Assembly (NCBI GenBank): GCA_945871625.1
Contig: CAMBWL010000006.1
Location: 1 to 16,869, forward strand
Source: Bifidobacterium breve
Lineage (GTDB): Bacteria > Actinomycetota > Acidimicrobiia > Acidimicrobiales > Ilumatobacteraceae
DNA: 16,869 bases
Direction of reading: 5' to 3'
Made by a program: the position numbers and the translations under genes
The notes under the pieces: generated by a model
The model's input: only the letters and a program-made list of their open reading frames with translations
Databases searched by the model: none
What the model was told of the DNA's origin: nothing
Shown here: piece by piece, positions 6,634 to 13,625 of the stretch
Layout: each line of letters starts with the position of its first letter
Position numbering within the stretch: the first letter of the stretch is position 1

Positions 6634-7398
6634 TTATTCGTCTTCGAGCGACTTGGCGACGTCAATCTTTACATCGCAAGAATCAAATATTAGTTGAAGC
6701 ATCTGCCAATATGTTTCGTCTAAGTTTTTTGAACCGTTTGAGTTTGCCGCGATCAAAGCTATACCGACACAACTAGCCTGCTCGTTCGTGATCGCCACAC
6801 CGAATCTCTCGACGACTACGAAGCCAAATGCCCTCACAACGCTTTCATCGTTGTCGTAACCAACTGGAGGCAATTCGACGGTTTCGTCTTGAATTATCGG
6901 GTCTGGAAGCGTCGTACCGACATTGGGAAACTTATTGACCGGACTATTTATCTCCAGGTCGCAATTCTCAACAATGTACGTGGCAAGGTTCGCCTGTGCT
7001 TGTTGGACTTCCGAACTTGCAAGTCTCACACCAGCACTGATTACCGCAGAGTCTTTTTGCGCAAGATCCCCTTCCCAACTGATCTCGGAAAGCGCGTCGG
7101 ATAGTGCCCCAAATGTGTTAAGTAAAACTTCGGTATCTACGCGCAAATCTCGAGAGGCAGTCTCATTGATTAAAATTAAGGTTCGAACCACCTCTTCAAA
7201 GACTTCTTGCAACCGCTCGGGCTGAAATTTGCCAATCTCGTCCAACACGAGTGAAACTTGCGTGCTGGCACTATTCCAACGATCAGACTGCGCACACAGG
7301 GCGTCTCGCTCGGCATTGGTGGCGCAACCAACCAAACTGATGGATGCAAGTCCGATTACAAAACTCAATGCTCTTCGTGGCACCAGTGATGTTTTCAT
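6634..7398 (-). CDS. Putative lipoprotein of unknown function
   Basis: The protein is 254 aa with a clear lipoprotein signal: positive start (MKTSLVPRR), hydrophobic core and lipobox SLVGC, with C25 the expected lipidated residue. The mature part begins ATNAERDALCAQSDRW. It is mostly helical and acidic up to about residue 150. A short Pro-rich segment near 155-175 (TTLPDP, VELPPVGYDND) is followed by a second small domain of about 70 residues (VVRAFGFVVVERFGVAITNEQASCVG to the end). Cysteines at about 35, 146, 210 and 240 could form disulfides in the mature protein. I recognise no known domain. It lies between an ABC exporter pair upstream (13-nt gap) and a phosphatase gene, with no Shine-Dalgarno sequence, so it is probably co-transcribed. 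The context allows a role as an accessory to the exporter, but nothing in the sequence proves it. Confidence 0.78.
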   Translation of the reverse strand: MKTSLVPRRALSFVIGLASISLVGCATNAERDALCAQSDRWNSASTQVSLVLDEIGKFQPERLQEVFEEVVRTLILINETASRDLRVDTEVLLNTFGALSDALSEISWEGDLAQKDSAVISAGVRLASSEVQQAQANLATYIVENCDLEINSPVNKFPNVGTTLPDPIIQDETVELPPVGYDNDESVVRAFGFVVVERFGVAITNEQASCVGIALIAANSNGSKNLDETYWQMLQLIFDSCDVKIDVAKSLEDE

Positions 7399-7411
7399 TG
7401 CTGAGACGTTA

Positions 7412-9202
7412 TTAGTTCGCAGAAGTTGCCGTCAGCCACTGAGCATAAATCTTCGCATATTCACGATTATTTGCGAGCAAGTCGAGGTGGCTGCCGTCTT
7501 CGCTAATTATTCCGTGCTCAAGCACGATCACTCGATCTGCACGAGCCGCGGTAGATAATCGATGGGCAATTGAGATCGTGGTGCGACCCTCTGATAATGC
7601 TCGCAGCGCCTTTGCCAATCTCACCTCGGCGATCGGGTCGACGGCCGAAGTAGCTTCGTCCAAAATAAGCACATCAGGATTAGACAAGGCAGCCCGCGCC
7701 AAGGCCACCAATTGCCTCTCGCCTGCAGAAAGAAAAGCACCGCGTTGCCCAACCATTGTTTGTAAACCCATATTAAGAGAACCGACCCAATCCTCGAGTT
7801 CTAGTTGAGAGATCACCACATTCAGATCTTCATTCGTCGCATCGGGCGAGGCAAAAAGCAAATTTTGCGCGATCGTGTCGGCGAACAAGAAAGGCTCCTG
7901 GGGCACGACCACGAGGCGACGACGCAACTCATCGTTGGCAACACGCTTGAGATTCACACCACCGAGCGATATCGACCCCAAAGTTGGGTCTGCCAATCTG
8001 GCGATCAGTCGTGCCAAGGTGGTTTTCCCCGAACCTGATGCGCCTACAAGTGCAATGTGCTGTCTCGGCGGAATCGACAAACTTATGTTTCGCAACACTG
8101 GCATGTCGTCATCTTGCACGTCCAAGCGCGAACTGTAGGAGAAACTCACGTCGTGAAGATCTATGCCCAATGGTTCTTTCGGCAAAGAAATCGGACTCTT
8201 CGTTGGCGGCGGACCGATCGGCATATCCAAAATTCCTAATACTCTGCGAAGACCAGCGACCGCGGTCTGGGTTTGATCAACAACTTCGGTGAATTCCGCG
8301 ATTGGTTCAAGAAAGCGATACGTCAAAAACAAAAAGCCAACCATCGATCCAGCTGTTAGTCCACTATCTACCCCGCGAAAAACACCTACACAAACAATCG
8401 CCACGATTGTGAAAACTGCAAAGACTTCTCCAGACGGAAATAAAAATGCACCAATAACCCCTGCACGAATTTGGGCATCCGCCCTTTTGCGTACTGCTCG
8501 CTTACTTTTCAGGACAATGGGCTGATGGGCCTGATAGGCGCGCAAAGTCTCAGTGCCCGAAATCAATTCACTGACGGTGCCCAAAAGTTCTGCGTTGCTT
8601 TCGCGGGCTATTTTGTAGGCCAAGACGAGACGGCGCTGTAAATTTTGCAAGACTATAAATAGTGGCGCAGAAACTGCAAACGCTACGAGCGCCAACATCC
8701 AATCGTAAGACAACATCACACAAGCCACGACAAACATCAATGATCCATCCAAAAGCCAAACGAGGGCTCCCCAAGAAAAAAACATCGTCAAAGTTTCAAT
8801 GTCGCTCGTTACGCGCGACACAAGCGCACCTCGACGTTCGCCGTTATGGTCGGCAAGACTAAGCCGATGAATATGTTCGAACAATTTCACTCGCATCGTG
8901 TACAGACCGTTTTCTGCTCCGATACCCAAGCGGTAGACAGCCTGGCGAAGTGCCAGTGAAGCGACGATTACCGAAACTGCTGCAATTGAGGCCATCTGAA
9001 TTATGAACCCGATTCGTATGTCCTCAGGCTGAAGACCTTTATCAATTGTCTGCTGAATCAAAATCGGTACGACTACGCGAGCCAATGAACCGATGACCGC
9101 CAGAATAAAAGTAACGCCAATGCCCTTTGACAGTGCAGGCGCGACACTGAATCCGCGATTGAGCGTCTTTGCCGTGGTGAATCGACCGATTGGTTCGTTC
9201 AT
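7412..9202 (-). CDS. ABC exporter half-transporter, catalytically complete subunit of a heterodimer
   Basis: The protein is 596 aa from ATG 9202 (607 aa from ATG 9235, which would overlap the upstream gene by 20 nt and has AGGCG upstream). It has a type IV (MsbA-like) fold: six membrane helices in residues about 20-310, then a nucleotide-binding domain. Walker A is GASGSGKT (387-394), the Q-loop Q435 in VPQEP, Walker B LILDE with catalytic E516, and the switch histidine H547 in IAHRLS. The signature is LSAGE (491-495) instead of LSGGQ. The complete Walker B and H-loop pair with the canonical signature of the partner encoded just upstream; the altered signature completes the degenerate site of the partner. 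Such exporters move drugs, lipids or peptides out of the cell. The substrate cannot be told. The start is 13 nt after the partner stop. Confidence 0.92.
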   Translation of the reverse strand: MNEPIGRFTTAKTLNRGFSVAPALSKGIGVTFILAVIGSLARVVVPILIQQTIDKGLQPEDIRIGFIIQMASIAAVSVIVASLALRQAVYRLGIGAENGLYTMRVKLFEHIHRLSLADHNGERRGALVSRVTSDIETLTMFFSWGALVWLLDGSLMFVVACVMLSYDWMLALVAFAVSAPLFIVLQNLQRRLVLAYKIARESNAELLGTVSELISGTETLRAYQAHQPIVLKSKRAVRKRADAQIRAGVIGAFLFPSGEVFAVFTIVAIVCVGVFRGVDSGLTAGSMVGFLFLTYRFLEPIAEFTEVVDQTQTAVAGLRRVLGILDMPIGPPPTKSPISLPKEPLGIDLHDVSFSYSSRLDVQDDDMPVLRNISLSIPPRQHIALVGASGSGKTTLARLIARLADPTLGSISLGGVNLKRVANDELRRRLVVVPQEPFLFADTIAQNLLFASPDATNEDLNVVISQLELEDWVGSLNMGLQTMVGQRGAFLSAGERQLVALARAALSNPDVLILDEATSAVDPIAEVRLAKALRALSEGRTTISIAHRLSTAARADRVIVLEHGIISEDGSHLDLLANNREYAKIYAQWLTATSAN

Positions 9203-9215
9203 AATGAGGCAACCA

Positions 9216-10988
9216 CTATTCGACCTCGCGATCATGTTCGAACGCCTGAATCAACCCGCGATACTTCACGCTCTGTATCAATAAAGATTCGTGCGTGCCG
9301 CGGTCAGATATTTGTCCGTCGGCGATGAACAGAACTTCGTCTGCCAAAGCGATGGTCGACGGTCTCGACGCGACTATCAACACTGTCTGCTCGACTGCGA
9401 ACTTTCGCAAATTATCTACAACTTGGGCTTCTGTAGTCGGGTCGAGTGCCGATGTGGTGTCGTCAAGCAGCAAAACGGGTCTTGCGTGGGCAATCGCACG
9501 CGCCAGAGCAATTCGCTGTCTTTGGCCGCCACTCAAACTTGTGCCGCGCTCTCCCATCGAAGTGTCAAGCCCTAGTTCAAGATCTTCGATGAACTCTCGA
9601 CATTGCGCGACATCAATGGCCGCTTCAATTTTCGCTGTCGAAAGGTCTGCGCCGAGATCGATGTTGTACCGCAGAGTGTCGGCGAACAAAAAAGCCTCTT
9701 GAAAAACTAGTGCAGCGCCACCTTCTTGCACAGAAATCACGCCGGAATCAGGTTCAATAAGTCCGGCGATCAGATGCAACAGCGTCGTTTTGCCACAGCC
9801 GGTCGCGCCAACTATCGCAACCGTTCGCCCTGCATCAATTTTCATTGAGAAATTTCGCAGCAGACCAGCACCCTGTGTGTGCCCATAGGTCAAATTTGAA
9901 ATTTCAACACCCACTCCATTCGCAGCAGATTTCAATTTTTTGGCAGGATCCTCCATAATCGGCTCATTCAATAATTCACATATGCGACGCCAGCCCGCCA
10001 CCGAGTGTGGTATCTCGGAAAATAAATAGCCAATAATTCTTAGCGGAAACATCAAAAGGGTGAACAGATAAATAAAACTTGACAATTCGCCAACACTCAT
10101 TTGTCCAGACCGCACCCGATAGGCGCCGAGAACAATGAGCGAGATATTGATCAGAGTCGGGATCGCATCGAGCATCGCCTCGAAAGCAGAGCGAACCCCG
10201 ACCGCATCAATTCGTGCGTCACGCAATCGTGCAGTGATGCGCGCCAGTCGCGCAGTTTCGCGATCTTCGGCGCCGAAAGATTTGACAACCATGACGCCGT
10301 CGAAGCTTTCATGAACCGCTTCTGACAACGCACCTAGTTCTCGTTGTGCCAGGTTATAAAATCGATCTATCCGACGCTGATAGCCGATGTTAAGTGCCAG
10401 CAAAATCGGAAAAACAAGGACTGCGATTATCCCCAACGGCACGTCCACATAAAGCATCCAGCTGGCCGAAACAACCATCATCACCAGCACTGAGGACGAA
10501 TACGGCAAGGGTGCAAGAATTGCAACGGTTGCATCGGCATCAACGCCGCAACGTGCAACAACATCACCGGTCATTCGTGCCCGGTGCCACTTGACTGGTT
10601 GCGCCACGACATGATCCAGCACCTTGTCGGTCAGAGTTTCTGCCGTTCGCCACTCGGTTTTTCCTGCGAAGCTACGTCGGATCACGACACCGAACGCACG
10701 AAGTAATCCGATTCCAATCACGATCACCGAGCCAGCGATTAATGCAGTTGTATCCAGTTCACCCTGTTCAAAACGGACAAGAATTACACGGTCAATCATC
10801 CAGCGCAACCCGATCGATGATGCAACAGTACAGATGGCAAAGATCGCCGCTCCAGACACGGCGGTGATGAAAAGTCGAGGGTGATATCTGACTATTTTGT
10901 TGACGAGGTTGGCAGCCTCCGTGAGTCGCCCTCTAGCGTCGATCTTCGCTGAGTCTGGCGTCACAGCGGTTTCATCAACTAATTTCAC
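9216..10988 (-). CDS. ABC exporter half-transporter, degenerate-site subunit of a heterodimer
   Basis: The protein is 590 aa from GTG 10988. Residues about 40-330 hold the six-helix exporter membrane domain, followed by the nucleotide-binding domain. Walker A is GATGCGKT (394-401), the Q-loop Q430 in VFQEAF, and the signature is a canonical LSGGQRQR (485-492). Walker B reads LLLDD, with D510 in place of the catalytic glutamate, and the H-loop reads VASRPS, with S541 in place of the switch histidine. Its own Walker site should therefore hydrolyse ATP poorly or not at all. Its intact signature serves the active site formed with the downstream subunit. This matches known asymmetric exporters such as TM287/288 and BmrCD. 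It is the first gene of the operon. A TAGAAC hexamer ends exactly 6 nt before the GTG, one base off a TANNNT box. Confidence 0.92.
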   Translation of the reverse strand: MKLVDETAVTPDSAKIDARGRLTEAANLVNKIVRYHPRLFITAVSGAAIFAICTVASSIGLRWMIDRVILVRFEQGELDTTALIAGSVIVIGIGLLRAFGVVIRRSFAGKTEWRTAETLTDKVLDHVVAQPVKWHRARMTGDVVARCGVDADATVAILAPLPYSSSVLVMMVVSASWMLYVDVPLGIIAVLVFPILLALNIGYQRRIDRFYNLAQRELGALSEAVHESFDGVMVVKSFGAEDRETARLARITARLRDARIDAVGVRSAFEAMLDAIPTLINISLIVLGAYRVRSGQMSVGELSSFIYLFTLLMFPLRIIGYLFSEIPHSVAGWRRICELLNEPIMEDPAKKLKSAANGVGVEISNLTYGHTQGAGLLRNFSMKIDAGRTVAIVGATGCGKTTLLHLIAGLIEPDSGVISVQEGGAALVFQEAFLFADTLRYNIDLGADLSTAKIEAAIDVAQCREFIEDLELGLDTSMGERGTSLSGGQRQRIALARAIAHARPVLLLDDTTSALDPTTEAQVVDNLRKFAVEQTVLIVASRPSTIALADEVLFIADGQISDRGTHESLLIQSVKYRGLIQAFEHDREVE

Positions 10989-11018
10989 TATCTAGTTCTA
11001 CCATTTGCTCGCATCACC

Positions 11019-11024
11019 TATCGT
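11019..11024 (+). promoter_or_regulatory. Possible -10 box (TATCGT) for the one-helix membrane protein gene
   Basis: TATCGT fits TANNNT and lies 7 nt before the GTG at 11032, a spacing suited to a leaderless transcript. If it is the promoter, the upstream starts at 11005 and 11026 would not be included in the message. The same hexamer lies near the TetR start. The gap is divergent with the ABC operon. Confidence 0.35.
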
Positions 11025-11031
11025 TGTGACG

Positions 11032-11544
11032 GTGAAATATATTCTGCGAACCTTCCTCGCAACAACCGTCGCACTAATTGTCGTGATGTGGGTCTATGCA
11101 CTTTTCTTTGCTTCAAAAGATTCGATTAACAAGTTCGGTGATCGAGATTGGGCCGCTACCGCGCAGGCACGTTGCTTAGTCGCCAGAGAAGAACGCACAC
11201 AACTCTCTGATTATCGAATTGTTAACCAACTGGGAATCGACATACTCAAAGAGCGAGCAGATTTGATTGACATCGCAACAGATACGATCGAGCGTTTTGT
11301 CGTCGAGTTTCGCGCTTCATTGCCGAAAGATCCAAAAGGCAACGAGATAGTTGGTCTTTGGCTCGACGACTATGAGATTTACATTGCTGATCGACGAGAT
11401 TTCGCAAATGACTTGCGAATTGGCGTCAATAAACAGTTCGCAGAAACGCCGCTAGATGGCCTGCCGATCAGCGAAAAAATTGCGACATTCGCCGCAGACA
11501 ATGAAATGTCGTTTTGCAAACCACCGATTGATTTGTCGATTTAA
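11032..11544 (+). CDS. Small membrane-anchored protein of unknown function
   Basis: The protein is 170 aa from GTG 11032; TTG 11005 and GTG 11026 are other possible starts, giving 179 or 172 aa. I prefer 11032 because it starts with MKYIL right before the membrane helix and follows a TATCGT box by 7 nt. One helix (residues about 6-26) is followed by a charged, mainly helical domain with DRDWAATAQARC, ERADLIDIATDTIERFVVEF, GLWLDDYEIYIADRRDFANDLRIG and PISEKIATFAADNEMSFC. The two cysteines (C48 and C162) could bond if the domain is outside the membrane, as the positive N-terminus suggests. The W-x-D-Y...Y-x-x-D-R...F-A pattern resembles uncharacterised proteins I recall from Acidimicrobiia, but I cannot name a family. 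Its stop overlaps that of the convergent acyltransferase gene by 4 nt. Confidence 0.75.
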   Translation: MKYILRTFLATTVALIVVMWVYALFFASKDSINKFGDRDWAATAQARCLVAREERTQLSDYRIVNQLGIDILKERADLIDIATDTIERFVVEFRASLPKDPKGNEIVGLWLDDYEIYIADRRDFANDLRIGVNKQFAETPLDGLPISEKIATFAADNEMSFCKPPIDLSI

Positions 11545-12167
11545 AAATGTTTTCGGGCTGACCAGCCTGAGTCCGGCGAGTACTGCCGAATCACTCTTGC
11601 GGGCGAACCAACAGCAACGCAGTAGTCGGGCAGTTCACCAGTAACAACTGAGTTCGCACCCACGGCCACATTCTTGCCAATTTGTGAGCCCGGTAACACA
11701 ACCACACCATGTCCAAGCCAAGACCCATCCCCGATTGAAACAGACTTTTCTGGTTGCGTCTGAAGAGATATAGGAATCGTCACATCTTCATAGCCATGAC
11801 TTTGATCAGTGACATAAACATGATGGCCAGTCCAAACATCGTTACCGATGTCAATTGAGAGATGACCGACTATTCCAGATCCACGACCGATTAGACATCG
11901 GTCCCCAATTCGCACGACTGGGTTCGTCAGACACTCCTGTCCAGGCATCATGCCTGCAGAAAGCGCGACATGTTCGCCAATCATCGTGTTTTCGCCGATT
12001 TGAATGTATCTCTCGTTGAAGATCGTGGTGAACGGAAACAAAATAATTGATCCAGTACCGAATTTGCCAAACTCTCTGGCCCGTTTTGAGTCGGGGCTTA
12101 TTGCAGCTCTGAACTTGAAAAACTGCCAGAAATTGGCGACAAGCTCACCCAGTATGTTTTGCGGCAC
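11541..12167 (-). CDS. Acyltransferase of the left-handed beta-helix (hexapeptide repeat) family, WbbJ-like
   Basis: The protein is 208 aa from GTG 12167. The frame is open to ATG 12284 (247 aa), but that start lies inside the divergent carboxylesterase gene. GTG 12167 is preceded by TACGAT at exactly 6 nt, fitting a leaderless promoter. Residues about 39-195 are hexapeptide repeats with the (I/V/L)Gxxxx rhythm: IQIGENTMIG, VRIGDRCLIGRGSGIVG, IDIGNDVWTG, VSIGDGSWLG, SQIGKNVAVGANSVV. An interrupting loop DQSHGYEDVTIPI carries the expected catalytic H124, and the fold closes with YCVAVGSPARVIRQ. Such trimeric enzymes transfer acetyl or other acyl groups from CoA to sugars, often in cell-surface polysaccharide synthesis. 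The acceptor is unknown and no glycosyltransferases are next to it. Its stop overlaps that of the upstream-lying plus-strand gene. Confidence 0.9.
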   Translation of the reverse strand: MPQNILGELVANFWQFFKFRAAISPDSKRAREFGKFGTGSIILFPFTTIFNERYIQIGENTMIGEHVALSAGMMPGQECLTNPVVRIGDRCLIGRGSGIVGHLSIDIGNDVWTGHHVYVTDQSHGYEDVTIPISLQTQPEKSVSIGDGSWLGHGVVVLPGSQIGKNVAVGANSVVTGELPDYCVAVGSPARVIRQYSPDSGWSARKHF

Positions 12168-12173
12168 GAAATC

Positions 12174-12179
12174 ATCGTA
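12174..12179 (-). promoter_or_regulatory. -10 box (TACGAT) for the acyltransferase gene, leaderless type
   Basis: On the minus strand TACGAT is followed by exactly 6 nt and then GTG 12167. TANNNT ending at -7 with the start codon at +1 is the classic actinobacterial leaderless layout. No Shine-Dalgarno sequence is present, which supports this start over the longer frame. Confidence 0.45.
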
Positions 12180-12191
12180 ATCATTCGGGAT

Positions 12192-12197
12192 TAGATT
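12192..12197 (+). promoter_or_regulatory. Possible -10 box (TAGATT) for the carboxylesterase gene
   Basis: TAGATT fits TANNNT and ends 9 nt before ATG 12207, giving a leader of about 0-3 nt. It lies in the 39-nt divergent gap beside the -10 box of the acyltransferase gene. There is no clear ribosome binding site. Confidence 0.35.
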
Positions 12198-12206
12198 GAA
12201 AGTCTG

Positions 12207-13625
12207 ATGACAATAACAAACTCTTCCGGCACGTTCCAGGGGTCTAAGGTCAACGGTCATGTGACCGAATTTCTTGGCATTCAATACGCAACGGCGAATA
12301 GATTTTGCGAACCGGTCGACATCAAAAAATACGACTCTGTCGTCGACGCCACAAGTTTTGGTCCGCAGTCTCCGCAGGTGCCAGGTTTCATGGAAGAGAT
12401 GTTAAATACAAAAGATCTCCCAACATCCGAAGAGTGTCTTTATTTGAACATCTGGGGGCCGACAAATCCTTCCAAATTATTGCCGGTTTTATTTTGGATA
12501 CATGGTGGTGCTTACACAAACGGCACGGCGGCTACAAGTTGGTACAACGGCACGAACCTTGTGCAACTCGGTAACGTAGTTCTAGTTTCAGTTAATTACC
12601 GTCTGGGACCTTTTGGTTTCATCGGTGAGAATAATTTTGGCACTTTGGATCAGATAAGTGCACTGCGCTGGGTAAATCGCAACATCGAAAGCTTTGGCGG
12701 CGATCCCAATAACGTCACGATCTTCGGCGAGTCTGCGGGTGGCAGCAGCGTCGTCGCACTTACTGCCTCGCCACTAACAAAGGGTTTGATAACCAAAGCG
12801 TGGGCTATGAGCCCATCGCTCAGGCAGTTACGCACACGAGCCGAAGCCGACGATGCGAAGCAGAAGTTTTTGAGTGCCGCAAAGTGTGCGTCGGTTGACG
12901 AACTTAAGTCATTAACGACACAACAAATCATCGACGCCACAGCACAGATGTTCGTCGATGTTGAGAACTACATATCTACATTTACCCCGACTTGTGGCGG
13001 CTCGGCATTGCCTGAAGATGTCTACAGTGCTTCGGCTGATTCTCAGATACCCCTCATCGTCGGAACCAACCGCGACGAAAACCGACTTTGGGCAGTACTA
13101 AATCCGATGGCAAGTTCTGTCGATGAAGAAGTCGCACACAATTATTTTGACAAAGCACTTGCCGATAAGGCAACAGAAGCTTGGCCGATCTATTCGCAAT
13201 TACGCGAGAGCCACACCCCGTTGCAGATGATCGCAGCAATGCAAACAGATCAAAACTTTCGTGCACCGGCCTGGCAACTATGCGACGCGCGCACCGAACG
13301 TGCCGCAACAACGTGGATGTATTGGTTTACATGGCCTACCCCAATTTTTGACGGTGCACTCGGCTGCTGCCATGGGCTTGATTTGCCGTTTATGTTCAAT
13401 AACCTCGACAAACCGAATGTCGAATTATTCGCGGGCACAGACTTAGCGCGTCAGAAAGTTTCGGACAATTTTACATCCGAGTTGCTTCAGTTCGCTAAAA
13501 CAGGTTTGGTTTCCTGGCCAAAATATGAGGCGTCAGACCGAGCGACGCTGCGTATTGACCAAGAAGTCGAAGTCTTGTACGACCCTGAATCAGAGATTCG
13601 CAAACTTTGGTCTCTTCAACAGTAA
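12207..13625 (+). CDS. Type-B carboxylesterase (alpha/beta hydrolase, para-nitrobenzyl esterase-like)
   Basis: The protein is 472 aa from ATG 12207; the opening SSGTFQGSKVNGHVTEFLGIQYA matches the family start and supports this choice. The features of a working esterase are visible: oxyanion-hole HGGAY (99-103), SVNYRLGPFGF (128-138), nucleophile S176 in GESAGGSS, acid E291 in GTNRDEN, and catalytic H389 in CCHGLDLPFMF. C34 and C77 match the usual N-terminal disulfide pair (ECLYLNIW). The enzyme hydrolyses carboxylic esters of a small molecule; the substrate is not readable. No signal peptide, so cytoplasmic. It shares a 19-nt overlap with the downstream FAD oxidase gene, so the two are likely made together and may act on one compound. 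Length is slightly below the usual 490-530 aa. Confidence 0.94.
   Translation: MTITNSSGTFQGSKVNGHVTEFLGIQYATANRFCEPVDIKKYDSVVDATSFGPQSPQVPGFMEEMLNTKDLPTSEECLYLNIWGPTNPSKLLPVLFWIHGGAYTNGTAATSWYNGTNLVQLGNVVLVSVNYRLGPFGFIGENNFGTLDQISALRWVNRNIESFGGDPNNVTIFGESAGGSSVVALTASPLTKGLITKAWAMSPSLRQLRTRAEADDAKQKFLSAAKCASVDELKSLTTQQIIDATAQMFVDVENYISTFTPTCGGSALPEDVYSASADSQIPLIVGTNRDENRLWAVLNPMASSVDEEVAHNYFDKALADKATEAWPIYSQLRESHTPLQMIAAMQTDQNFRAPAWQLCDARTERAATTWMYWFTWPTPIFDGALGCCHGLDLPFMFNNLDKPNVELFAGTDLARQKVSDNFTSELLQFAKTGLVSWPKYEASDRATLRIDQEVEVLYDPESEIRKLWSLQQ

Noticed and set aside
6606..6665. Longer phosphatase start at 6665
   Set aside because: It overlaps the lipoprotein gene and adds residues before the first core strand; MELFLCRHA is the normal family start.
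7412..9235. Signature LSAGE as a sign of gene decay
   Set aside because: All other motifs are intact and the change falls in the same composite site as the defects of the partner, which is the expected design of asymmetric exporters.
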